The notes: generated from the sequence alone by a model not told the origin. Shown: positions 1 through 6,768, counted from the stretch's first letter. The stretch: 10,376 nucleotides of DNA from Deltaproteobacteria bacterium (GCA_030671095.1 DAOVAK010000052.1:1-10376), one strand, 5' to 3'. Numbers and translations are program-made.

Positions 1-1
1 C

Positions 2-70
2 AATAAGTTTGGCGCTGACTGGCAGCAGCACGACAAGGAGTTCTGGGAGAAGTTTCCACACTATATCTAA
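2..70 (+). CDS. C-terminal end of an unidentified gene (partial)
   Basis: A reading frame open from the window edge ends with TAA at 68-70. It encodes 22 residues rich in charged and aromatic amino acids and ending FWEKFPHYI. The family cannot be recognised from so short a tail. It is read as the 3' end of a real gene because the frame runs to the edge, the composition looks like a folded soluble protein, and an intergenic repeat begins 29 nt after the stop. The same repeat follows the stop of the FHA-GAF gene further along, so both copies lie just downstream of a plus-strand gene. A chance open frame of 22 codons cannot be excluded. Confidence 0.5.
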   Translation, partial: NKFGADWQQHDKEFWEKFPHYI

Positions 71-99
71 AGTGGAATACGATGTCCACGTGCCGGTTC

Positions 100-333
100 A
101 GTAAAGAATCCGGGCCCAGAGATCCCGGGTTTGCTCAAGCCGCATAGGGGCTAGTAGGATGAGGCTACGGCCCTTTTCGAAAGGCCGTATCTCAAAAAAA
201 ATTCCACCGGACCCCGCAGTGACCCAATATTTTGAGGTTTGCGCCTCTGCGCCCCTGGGAGTCTCCCGTCACTTTGTTAAACCGCAAAATATTGGGTCAC
301 CGCCCACTCACACAGTAGATGCGGCCTTGAGAA
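100..333 (+). repeat. Multi-hairpin intergenic repeat, copy 1
   Basis: This 234-nt stretch aligns almost without gaps to 1774-2008. Shared parts are a hairpin around AGCC(G/C)C-ATA-GGGGCT, a hairpin TACGG(C)CCTTT-TCG-AAAGGCCGTA at about 167-191, and a long stem. The long stem pairs 219-240 with 279-300 across a 38-nt loop; 21 of 22 pairs form, with an A235/G284 mismatch. The pair A222-T297 here is T1897-A1972 in copy 2, a compensatory change. No terminal inverted repeat or target-site duplication was found. It may be a structured RNA or 3' UTR element, or a non-autonomous mobile element. Confidence 0.85.
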
Positions 334-384
334 ATGGGGCGCGGCCTCACACAGGCACAACCGAGTTCCTTTACCAAGTCGTAT

Positions 385-540
385 AGTGAATAATCACTTC
401 ACCAGCACAGCTGGTGGGTTTTGAAAATGACTAAGTCCTTCGATTCATAAGTTCGAAGACGAACTTATTATTAAATGAGTGTAGCTTTTGTAGGTGATGA
501 AAACAGAGGCAGAGTCACGTCAGACTCTGCCTTTTTTAAT
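385..540 (+). ncRNA. Possible small structured RNA ending at an intrinsic terminator
   Basis: Between repeat copy 1 and the terminator at 508-537 lies a stretch with no convincing gene and two strong local hairpins. The first is CACCAGC-ACA-GCTGGTG (400-416, 7 perfect pairs). The second is ATAAGTTCG-AAGA-CGAACTTAT (447-468, 9 perfect pairs). A smaller one, AGTGA-ATAA-TCACT, is at 385-398. TATAGT at 382-387 resembles a -10 box, but no good -35 box lies at the right distance. The arrangement fits a small RNA of about 145 nt, or the structured 3' UTR of the upstream gene. It matches no RNA family that I recognise. Confidence 0.35.
508..537 (+). terminator. Rho-independent terminator
   Basis: A perfect 9-bp stem GGCAGAGTC (508-516) / GACTCTGCC (523-531) with the six-base loop ACGTCA is followed directly by six T residues (532-537). 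This is a textbook intrinsic terminator for plus-strand transcription. It ends whatever transcript crosses 385-507 and insulates the FHA-GAF gene from upstream transcription. Confidence 0.9.
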
Positions 541-796
541 CATCCCTTTCCCTGCTGACTGCCTGGTTCAAGCACCCTAAGTTAACGTAGAAGCCTTTCT
601 AAAACCCTATTCCATATCCAAAAACCTTTGCTCTTTTGTTTACCAGCAGGGATAAACAGTGTCAGCAGCAATACCTTTGCCCTCCTCATGCCCAATTAGC
701 GTATTGACTCTTCAACCTCTTTTATGAGAAAATACAGCATCTTAAAGAATTCCCATGTCAATTCGGGTTACGCCTTTTCAAAAAGGATAATGGTTC
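541..796 (+). other. Gene-free leader upstream of the FHA-GAF gene
   Basis: No coding region with a plausible start and ribosome site is seen in these 256 nt. They hold a widely spaced inverted repeat, TCCCTGCTG (549-557) and CAGCAGGGA (644-652), and a possible promoter near 704-733. The rest is pyrimidine-rich and unremarkable. Confidence 0.5.
704..733 (+). promoter_or_regulatory. Possible sigma-70 promoter for the FHA-GAF gene
   Basis: TTGACT (704-709; 5 of 6 to consensus) is followed after 18 nt by GAAAAT (728-733; 4 of 6). The 5' leader would be about 55 nt. The -35 box is good and the -10 box is weak, so this is tentative. Confidence 0.35.
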
Positions 797-1705
797 ATGA
801 TCAAACTCTACACGATGGACGGATCGGATGAAGGTCAATCCTTTGACATCTCAGCTGACACCATCTATGTGGGACGGTCGGCCGCTAATCACGTCCAAAT
901 TAAGGATAAATTCGTCTCCCGCAAACACTTAAGGATTGTCAAAAAGGAGAACGGATATTTTATCAAAGACCTGAGAAGCAAAAATGGCACCTTTGTCAAT
1001 GGAGAACCGGTACGCCCTGGTGTTGAAATTCAAGTGGGAGAGGGGGTTCCCATTGTTCTTGGCATGAGTGTGCTTTGTCTGGGCAAGGCATGTTTAGAGA
1101 GCGTGATACCTTTTCTGGATTCCATCGATCTTTCCAGGGAAATCACCGAGAGTGAAACGGTCATCGTGCAAGACAGGCCAATGACTTCCCAGAAAAATAT
1201 GGAACTGATCCACAAGGTGTCCGATGTCCTCATGAAATCGACGGATATCAACGAAATTTTGGAAAAGATCCTCGATTACATTTTGGATCTCCTCAAAAGG
1301 GTAGACAGGGGGGTTATCATTCTCATTCATCCTGAAACAAGAAAGGTTTCGGAAGTTATCCCCAAGGGTCGAAAGCCCGGCGATAAGGCCCATAAAAGCT
1401 ATAGCCGGACTATAGTGGAACGCGTTGTAAAGGAAAGCAGACCCATTATGATGTTAGACACCCTTAGTGAGGATGAGCTCGATCGTTCAGAGAGTATGGA
1501 AATGATGAGGGTGCGGTCTGTGATGTGCGTCCCTTTGATCAGCAGGTCTAAAATCAGGGGTGTTATCTATGTGGACTCGGTGAACAGACCCCATGGATTT
1601 CGAAATGATGACCTTTCTCTCCTAACCGCCTTGAGCAGCTCCGCCGCTATTGCCATAGAGAACGCACTGCTTTACGCCAAAGAAAAGACCGGCACCTTAC
1701 ACTAG
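797..1705 (+). CDS. FHA-GAF domain signalling protein
   Basis: A 302-residue soluble protein with two recognisable sensory modules. Residues about 3-95 form a forkhead-associated (FHA) domain, with G26-R27-S28, S41 and H44 in SRKH, and N63-G64 / N68-G69 in the SKNGTFVNG loop. This domain family binds phosphothreonine peptides. Residues about 145-293 form a GAF domain, recognised by the VMCVPLIS core (242-249), GVIYVDS (255-261) and the closing helix AIAIENALLYAKE. The start has AAAAGGA at 781-787, nine bases upstream. No kinase, cyclase, sigma-54 or DNA-binding domain follows, although FHA-GAF pairs in other bacteria usually precede one. It therefore probably acts as an adaptor that senses a small molecule and docks to a phosphorylated partner. 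Neither neighbour is a kinase. The domain calls are firm; the partner and ligand are unknown. Confidence 0.85.
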   Translation: MIKLYTMDGSDEGQSFDISADTIYVGRSAANHVQIKDKFVSRKHLRIVKKENGYFIKDLRSKNGTFVNGEPVRPGVEIQVGEGVPIVLGMSVLCLGKACLESVIPFLDSIDLSREITESETVIVQDRPMTSQKNMELIHKVSDVLMKSTDINEILEKILDYILDLLKRVDRGVIILIHPETRKVSEVIPKGRKPGDKAHKSYSRTIVERVVKESRPIMMLDTLSEDELDRSESMEMMRVRSVMCVPLISRSKIRGVIYVDSVNRPHGFRNDDLSLLTALSSSAAIAIENALLYAKEKTGTLH

Positions 1706-1773
1706 ATGGCCCCAGCCCTTTTGTAGCCCCTGACACATCCCCTTCAATCCACCCAACAGCTTTCCTGCTAAAA

Positions 1774-2008
1774 AGTAAAAGAATCCTGGCCCAAAGGATC
1801 TGGCTTTCCTTAAGCCCCATAGGGGCTCATAGGATGAGGCTACGGCCCTTTTCGAAAGGCCGTATCTTAAAAAAAATTCCACCGGACTTGGCCGTGTCCC
1901 AATATTTTGAGGTTTGCGCCTCTGAGCCCCTGAGAGTCTCCCATAACTCTTTTAAACCTCAAAATATTGGGACACCACCCCCTCACACAGTAGATGCGGC
2001 CTTGAGAA
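1774..2008 (+). repeat. Multi-hairpin intergenic repeat, copy 2
   Basis: Second copy of the element at 100-333, in the same orientation and again just after a plus-strand gene (stop at 1705). Its long stem is perfect: 22 pairs between 1894-1915 and 1954-1975, with a 38-nt loop of the same length as in copy 1. The pair T1897-A1972 replaces the A-T pair of copy 1. The hairpin AGCCCC-ATA-GGGGCT is also perfect here, while copy 1 has one mismatch. Similarity fades after GCGGCCTTGAGAA. The T-run needed for an intrinsic terminator is absent on the plus strand. Confidence 0.85.
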
Positions 2009-2121
2009 GAGGGCCGTTGTCTCAGACTGAGGGGAGAAACTGGCAAAAAGCCGAACAAATGTGCTATGAGGATGTTTAACTGTACAGATGGGTTCAATTT
2101 GGGTTGATTATGAAAAGCCTT

Positions 2122-2149
2122 TTGACTTTGAATTCACAGTTGCTATCTT
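2122..2149 (+). promoter_or_regulatory. Likely sigma-70 promoter for aconitase, extended -10
   Basis: TTGACT (2122-2127) is separated by 16 nt from TATCTT (2144-2149), which is preceded by TGC (2141-2143), an extended -10 motif. The predicted transcript starts near 2156, leaving about 25 nt of leader that contains the GGGGAGG ribosome site at 2166-2172. It lies just past repeat copy 2, so aconitase has its own promoter. Confidence 0.5.
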
Positions 2150-2180
2150 TTGGATTAGGACTTGAGGGGAGGAAGAATGC

Positions 2181-4121
2181 ATGGCAAAGAATCTCACGCA
2201 TAAAATCTTAGAAGCCCACCTGATCGAAGGAGAGCTCACGCCGGGCACGGAGATTGGTATAAGAATTGACCATACCCTGCTTCAAGATGCCACGGGTACC
2301 ATAGCCATGCTGGAATTTGAGGCGCTAGGTCTCGATAGCGTCAAGACGGAGCTTTCAGCCCAGTACGTGGACCATAATCTGCTTCAAACCGACCACAAGA
2401 ATGCTGACGATCACCGATATCTTCAGACGGCCTGTGCCCGGTACGGAATACACTTCAGCCCTCCGGGAAATGGGGTTTCACACCAGGTTCACATGGAACG
2501 CTTTGGTGTTCCGGGAAAAACCTTATTAGGCTCCGACAGTCATACGCCTGGGGCTGCGGGTGTCTCCATGTTAGGGATCGGCGCTGGCGGCCTGGACGTG
2601 GCCATGGCCATGGCTGGCCTTCCCTACTACTTGCCCTGCCCCAAGGTATTGGGGGTAAAGCTCACTGGAGAGCTGCCTGATTGGGTGAGTGCCAAAGATG
2701 TGATTCTGGAGATGCTCAGGAGGTATGATGTCAAAGGATGCGTTGGTAAAATTATCGAATGCTATGGTCCGGGGGTAAACACTCTCTCGGCAACAGATCG
2801 GGAAACCATTGGCAATATGGGTACGGAGCTGGGTGCCACGACCACCATCTTTCCCTCCGACGAAAACACGCGGGCTTACCTGAAGGCCCAAGGCCGAGGT
2901 GATGTGTGGACCCCGTTGGCCGCGGACGAAGGCGCCGAGTATGACGAATATGAGGAGATTGACCTCTCATCTGTCGAGCCCCTTATCGCCTGCCCTTCCT
3001 CACCGGGGAATGTGGTCCCGGTCCGGGAAGTGGCTGGGCTCAGGGTTGACCAGGCCATCGTTGGCAGTAGCGTCAACTCCTCATTCCGTGATCTCATGGT
3101 GACGGCCAAGATTCTGGAGGGGCGACGTCGTCATCCCAACACCTCCTTTCATATTAATCCGGGCAGTCAACAAGTCCTTGAGAATGTGGCACACCGGGAG
3201 GGGGCTTTGGCCCTTCTTCTGGCCGGGGCCCGTATTCACCAGTCCGGTTGTCTCGGGTGCATCGGTATGGGACAAGCCCCTGGAACCGGGCAGGTGAGTC
3301 TTCGAACCTTCCCCCGAAATTTCCCGGGTCGATCGGGGACCAAAGATGATAAGGTCTATCTCTGCTCTCCTGAAACAGCGGCTGCTGCTGCACTTAAGGG
3401 TGTGATCATAGACCCCAGAGATTTGGCAAAGGAGATGGACTATCCTCGCATAAAGGACCCGGACAAATATATCACGAACGAGTCTTCTCTCATCTCCTCG
3501 TCAGAGGAGCTGCGCAAGACGGAAGTGATACGTGGACCAAATATCAAGCCACTGCCTGAAATGGCTCCTCTCCCCGAAACCCTGGAAGCGGAAGTTGTCA
3601 TTAAGGTTGGGGACAATATCTCTACAGATACCATTATGCCTGCTGGCAATAAAGTCCTGCCACTCCGCTCCAACATTGAGGCCATCAGCGAATTCGTCTA
3701 CTATCAACTCGATCCCGAGTTTCACAAAAAGAGCAAAGAAAAGGGCAAAGTGGCGATCATCGGCGGACAAAACTATGGTCAAGGGTCAAGCCGGGAACAT
3801 GCCGCCCTTGCTCCCCGATATCTGGGTGTGCGTGCCAAAATCGCCAAGAGCTTTGCGCGTATTCACAAGGCCAATCTGTGCAATTTTGGTATCCTTCCTC
3901 TCACTTTCAAAGACGCCGAGGACTATGACCGCTTTGACCAGGGTTCGAAGTTGGTCTTTCCCAATGTGAGAACGCATGTGGAGCAAGGTGATACGGAAAT
4001 ACCGGTTGAAATTGACGACCGTACGGTCGTTACGCTCTTAGAAGTCTCAGACCGGCAACGTCGAAACTTGCTGGCCGGTGGGGCCCTGAACTATGTTAGG
4101 CAGGAATTGGGAAGCAAGTAG
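2181..4121 (+). CDS. acnA: Aconitate hydratase, short fused (clostridial/Aquifex-like) type
   Basis: This enzyme isomerises citrate to isocitrate through cis-aconitate in the cytoplasm, using a [4Fe-4S] cluster. At 646 residues it matches the short aconitase branch found in Clostridium and other anaerobes, not the ~890-residue AcnA of enterics. The catalytic domain shows DATGT (36-40), D64-H65, H101-Q102, GSDSHTP (117-123), CxxC at C357/C360 in GCIGMGQ, and the substrate arginines R379 and R384. The swivel domain follows, with GDNISTDTIMPAG and the GSSREHA loop (535-541). The start has GGGGAGG eight bases upstream. Oddity: the first cluster ligand, normally Cys in GSCTNS, is Ser (S297 in GSSVNSS), and the next Thr is Val. 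Both other ligands remain. Citrate synthase follows in the same direction after a 325-nt structured gap, so the two may be co-transcribed. Homoaconitase or isopropylmalate dehydratase is less likely, because those usually have separate subunits. Confidence 0.92.
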   Translation: MAKNLTHKILEAHLIEGELTPGTEIGIRIDHTLLQDATGTIAMLEFEALGLDSVKTELSAQYVDHNLLQTDHKNADDHRYLQTACARYGIHFSPPGNGVSHQVHMERFGVPGKTLLGSDSHTPGAAGVSMLGIGAGGLDVAMAMAGLPYYLPCPKVLGVKLTGELPDWVSAKDVILEMLRRYDVKGCVGKIIECYGPGVNTLSATDRETIGNMGTELGATTTIFPSDENTRAYLKAQGRGDVWTPLAADEGAEYDEYEEIDLSSVEPLIACPSSPGNVVPVREVAGLRVDQAIVGSSVNSSFRDLMVTAKILEGRRRHPNTSFHINPGSQQVLENVAHREGALALLLAGARIHQSGCLGCIGMGQAPGTGQVSLRTFPRNFPGRSGTKDDKVYLCSPETAAAAALKGVIIDPRDLAKEMDYPRIKDPDKYITNESSLISSSEELRKTEVIRGPNIKPLPEMAPLPETLEAEVVIKVGDNISTDTIMPAGNKVLPLRSNIEAISEFVYYQLDPEFHKKSKEKGKVAIIGGQNYGQGSSREHAALAPRYLGVRAKIAKSFARIHKANLCNFGILPLTFKDAEDYDRFDQGSKLVFPNVRTHVEQGDTEIPVEIDDRTVVTLLEVSDRQRRNLLAGGALNYVRQELGSK

Positions 4122-4138
4122 CAAGAGGAGATTAAATT

Positions 4139-4404
4139 AACCGCGGACCCACGCAGACGGGACGCAGAAAAACCGAACACCTTTATGGTCACGTGATGAG
4201 ATCAGGTAAACGGAAATTGCTTAAAATCATGGGAGATGGACTTGGAGGAAAACATTGAACGAGTTCACTTTTTCCTTCAAGCCATCTCCCAATGTTTAAT
4301 CCCGCAACGGGGGATTAAACCCCGCCATGCGGGGATTTTAAGCCATGTTTCCTAAGCCTTAAACAATATTATATGTCTGTGTAAGTCGGCGTGTGTCTGC
4401 GGTT
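4139..4404. repeat. Nested inverted-repeat element between acnA and gltA
   Basis: Several inverted repeats lie inside one another. The outermost arms, 4139-4158 and 4385-4404, match at 17 of 20 positions and carry the CGCAGAC / GTCTGCG type of motif. The next arms are GCTTAAAATC (4219-4228) and GATTTTAAGC (4334-4343), perfect over 10 bp and extended by GGAAA (4212-4216) / TTTCC (4348-4352). Inside these are three hairpins in a row. One is a 60-nt hairpin (4231-4290, GGGAGATGG / CCATCTCCC at its base). The second is GTTTAATCCC / GGGATTAAAC (4294-4320, 10 bp). The third is CCCCGC-CAT-GCGGGG (4320-4334). The region has no convincing gene. It may be a folded leader of the gltA transcript or a remnant of a small mobile element. 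Confidence 0.75.
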
Positions 4405-4436
4405 TCATCTATCTGAAAACCAAGAAGTCATTTCAT

Positions 4437-4442
4437 GGAGGG
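4437..4442 (+). promoter_or_regulatory. Ribosome binding site that sets the gltA start at 4447
   Basis: GGAGGG lies four bases before ATG 4447. The upstream ATG at 4435 overlaps this site and has only a weak AAGAAG ahead of it. The second ATG is therefore preferred. Confidence 0.65.
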
Positions 4443-4446
4443 TAAA

Positions 4447-5628
4447 ATGGCAGAAGTCGTGAATGTCAAGAATATCGGTTTGAGGGGTGTAACCGTTGCC
4501 GATACCAGGGTGAGTTTCATAGATGGTGAGAAGGGAATACTCATCTACAGGGGCTATCGTATCGAGGACTTGGCGGAGAAATCATCATTCATGGAAGTGG
4601 CTTACCTGATTCTGAACGGAACTCTGCCAAATCAAAAGGAGCTTGCGGACTTTGAAAATCGGGTAAGGGACGCACGCCAGGTACCTGAATTCATCTATGA
4701 GAGCTTCAAGAAATTACCTAAAGACTCGAATCCCATGGATGTGCTTCAGGCTTCTGTTCCTTTGTTGGCCACAGTGGATCCTGACCTGACAGGGGATACC
4801 AGATCCTCCAATACAAATATGGCGATCAGACTCATCTCTCGTTTGCCCATAGTCGTGGCTGCCTGGCACAGGACGAGACAAGGGCTTAAGCCCTTATCTT
4901 CTGATGATAATCTTTCTCATGCCGCCAACTTTCTGTGGCTCCTTCATGGAAAAAAGCCGGATGAGGAGATGGCCCGAGATTTGGACACCTGCCTCGTCCT
5001 CCATGCCGACCATACCTTTAACGCATCAACCTTTGCCTGTCGTGAGGTAGCCTCCACCAGGGCCCACATGTATGCTGGTGTCACAGCCGGCATAGGTGCC
5101 CTTTCGGGAAGCCTACATGGCGGCGCCAACGCGCAGGTCATGAGAATGCTTTTGGAACTGGAGAAAGAGGAAGACATCGCCGCCTGGGTGAAAAAGAGGT
5201 TGGATGGGGGTGATAGAATCATGGGCATGGGCCATGCGGTCTATAAGACCATGGATCCCAGAGCCAAGTACCTAAAAAATATGGCCTCACGATTGGGCAA
5301 GAAAATGGGGCAGGAACGGTGGCATCAGCTATCCACTGAAGTAGAAAGGTACGGTATTGAAGAATTTGAAAAGAGAGGAAAGCCAAACATCAAACCCAAT
5401 GTGGATTTTTATAGTGCCCCCGTTTATCACATGATGGGAATACCCTTGGATCTCATGACGCCAATATTTGCCATATCCCGGATAGCAGGCTGGTGCGCGC
5501 ACATTATTGAGGAAAAATTTGCCGAGGCACAAGATAAGCCTGCACTCTACCGACCGAAGGCAGAATATGTGGGCCAATATTGCGGACTGATGGGTTGCGA
5601 ATATGAGCCAATGGATGCCAGGGAATAA
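4447..5628 (+). CDS. gltA: Citrate synthase (si-type)
   Basis: Condenses oxaloacetate with acetyl-CoA to give citrate and CoA, the entry step of the TCA cycle. From ATG 4447 the protein has 393 residues, typical of the short citrate synthases of Bacillus, archaea and many anaerobes (enteric GltA is about 430). The catalytic residues are visible: H224 in SLHGGAN, H263 in GMGHAVYK and D320 in PNVDFYS. The ADHTFNAST segment and the C-terminal RPKAEYVG, which carries a substrate-binding Arg, are also present. An extra four residues would be added if ATG 4435 were used. Its place after aconitase and beside malate dehydrogenase supports citrate synthase over 2-methylcitrate synthase, since no prp genes are present. 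The stop lies 11 nt from the stop of the convergent mdh, with no terminator between. A TATTAT at 4367-4372 is a possible -10 box without a clear -35. Confidence 0.93.
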   Translation: MAEVVNVKNIGLRGVTVADTRVSFIDGEKGILIYRGYRIEDLAEKSSFMEVAYLILNGTLPNQKELADFENRVRDARQVPEFIYESFKKLPKDSNPMDVLQASVPLLATVDPDLTGDTRSSNTNMAIRLISRLPIVVAAWHRTRQGLKPLSSDDNLSHAANFLWLLHGKKPDEEMARDLDTCLVLHADHTFNASTFACREVASTRAHMYAGVTAGIGALSGSLHGGANAQVMRMLLELEKEEDIAAWVKKRLDGGDRIMGMGHAVYKTMDPRAKYLKNMASRLGKKMGQERWHQLSTEVERYGIEEFEKRGKPNIKPNVDFYSAPVYHMMGIPLDLMTPIFAISRIAGWCAHIIEEKFAEAQDKPALYRPKAEYVGQYCGLMGCEYEPMDARE

Positions 5629-5639
5629 GGAAAGGATAC

Positions 5640-6692
5640 TTAAATCCCAAACTTTTCTTTGAGGAGTTCAGAAGCAATCTTCGTATCTTCTTTGATAATG
5701 TTGGCGGAGCGTTCCATTTGTTCTGAGATGTCGTCCACAGGAATTTCGTAGATTTTTTCAACGCCGTTGGGTCCTATCTTGGCCGGGACACCGAAACTCA
5801 TGTATTCCAGCCCATCATCTTTCTTCAGGAGTCCATATTCTTTTTCGATGATGGCGATCACAGGCTGAACTTCGGGCTCCCCTCGAATAATGCATCGAAG
5901 CATATCGCATGCTGCCCTGGCTGGCCCAGCGGAGGCGCTTTGGCCCGTTTCATTGACAAAGTGGGTCCCTCCCTTTTTGGCATTCTCGATCACATCTTCA
6001 ATCTTTCGTGGATCCATGCCCTCTGAACGGGCCAAGACATCGAGGGGTACACCTCCAACGGAAAAATACCTGGGACTCGCTACCATGGAATCGCCATGTT
6101 CTCCGAAGACAATGCCTCGCATATCCATTCCTGACAAACCCAGCTCCTGGGAAATGGCATGACAGATTCTTCTGGAGTCCAGGTTTCCCGCCTGCCCCAT
6201 CACATTCTCTTTGGGGAAACCAGTCGTCTTGTATCCCACCCACGTCATGACCGTGACAGGATTTCCCATGTAGATGAGTAGAGGTATATCTGTGGCAGAG
6301 CATCCTTCGTAGAGCCTGCGAATGTCTAAGGAAGTTTTCGCAATCACTTCTGTATTCATTTCCAAGAGGTCCCTTCGGCTCTGTCCCTTTTTTCTCGGCA
6401 CGCCCACACCAACAAAGATCACATCCAAACCGGCCATGTCCTCTACTTTATTCGCGCCCATCATCCGGGGACGACGAACGGTATTCGCCTTCAGATCCTC
6501 GATCCATGCACCCGCCCTGTCGGGATACCCCTCCTTGGGTCTTCCATAAAAAACAATTTCTTTGCCCAATCCTTCAGTCGCCAGGGTAAGCACCACATCT
6601 CTGGAGACATTTCCAAATCCCCAGACGCCCACTTTGTCTCTCTCCTTGACCCTTTCAATGAAGCGACACTCCGTTAAAGGCTCGAATTCCAT
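5640..6692 (-). CDS. mdh: Malate dehydrogenase-like (LDH/MDH family), possibly NADP-dependent
   Basis: A 350-residue oxidoreductase expected to interconvert malate and oxaloacetate. The dinucleotide-binding strand is VGVWGFGNVSRD (21-32). Substrate residues R100 and R106 in PRKKGQSRRDLLEMN are as in malate dehydrogenases; lactate dehydrogenases have Gln at the first site. R174 with D172 (LDSRR) and the catalytic H199 (GEHGD) are present. The end of the second strand reads FYGRPKEG, with Gly-Arg (50-51) in place of the acidic residue that binds the NAD ribose, which suggests NADP(H). The third glycine of the GxGxxG loop is Ser (S30), and the usual NPVD reads NPVT. The protein is about 40 residues longer than most family members, partly at the N-terminus. 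The start at 6692 has AAGGAG five bases upstream. A longer frame opens at 6758, but that codon lies within the promoter. Confidence 0.8.
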   Translation of the reverse strand: MEFEPLTECRFIERVKERDKVGVWGFGNVSRDVVLTLATEGLGKEIVFYGRPKEGYPDRAGAWIEDLKANTVRRPRMMGANKVEDMAGLDVIFVGVGVPRKKGQSRRDLLEMNTEVIAKTSLDIRRLYEGCSATDIPLLIYMGNPVTVMTWVGYKTTGFPKENVMGQAGNLDSRRICHAISQELGLSGMDMRGIVFGEHGDSMVASPRYFSVGGVPLDVLARSEGMDPRKIEDVIENAKKGGTHFVNETGQSASAGPARAACDMLRCIIRGEPEVQPVIAIIEKEYGLLKKDDGLEYMSFGVPAKIGPNGVEKIYEIPVDDISEQMERSANIIKEDTKIASELLKEKFGI

Positions 6693-6697
6693 GATTT

Positions 6698-6703
6698 CTC
6701 CTT
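6698..6703 (-). promoter_or_regulatory. Ribosome binding site that sets the mdh start
   Basis: On the minus strand AAGGAG sits five bases before ATG at 6692. No comparable site precedes the in-frame ATG at 6758, 22 codons upstream. Confidence 0.8.
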
Positions 6704-6739
6704 TTTGAGAATTGATGATGAACAGGCTTACAACTTGAA

Positions 6740-6768
6740 AAAATATCAGACTACCCATGGGAAGTCAA
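6740..6768 (-). promoter_or_regulatory. Strong sigma-70 promoter for mdh
   Basis: On the minus strand TTGACT (6768-6763) is followed after exactly 17 nt by TATTTT (6745-6740), with TGA directly before the -10 box as an extended element. The predicted leader is about 40 nt. The spacer contains the palindrome CCCATGGG (6754-6761). Confidence 0.65.

Noticed and set aside
165..195. Hairpin in the repeat (also at about 1840-1870) as an intrinsic terminator
   Set aside because: The stem is followed by an A-run, not a T-run, on the plus strand; on the minus strand the T-run precedes the stem. Neither direction fits.
159..386. 75-codon open frame inside repeat copy 1, with an 81-codon counterpart at 1834-2079 whose translation is similar
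   Set aside because: Comparing the aligned codons of the two copies, most differences change the amino acid and only about three are silent, while the stem shows a compensatory pair change. Neither has a convincing ribosome site. The pattern fits conservation of structure and not of protein.
1030..1393. Minus-strand open frames under the FHA-GAF gene and similar frames under acnA, gltA and the nqr genes
   Set aside because: They are shadows of well-supported genes, without ribosome sites or recognisable protein features.
4294..4334. CRISPR-like or tandem repeats in the acnA-gltA gap
   Set aside because: The units are hairpins of differing sequence with no constant repeat and spacer length.
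4447..5628. 2-methylcitrate synthase instead of citrate synthase
   Set aside because: The two are hard to separate by motifs, but no prpB, prpD or related gene is near, while aconitase and malate dehydrogenase flank it.
6693..6758. 22-residue N-terminal extension of mdh from the upstream ATG
   Set aside because: The upstream ATG lies between the -35 and -10 boxes of a good promoter and has no ribosome site, whereas the ATG at 6692 has AAGGAG at good spacing.
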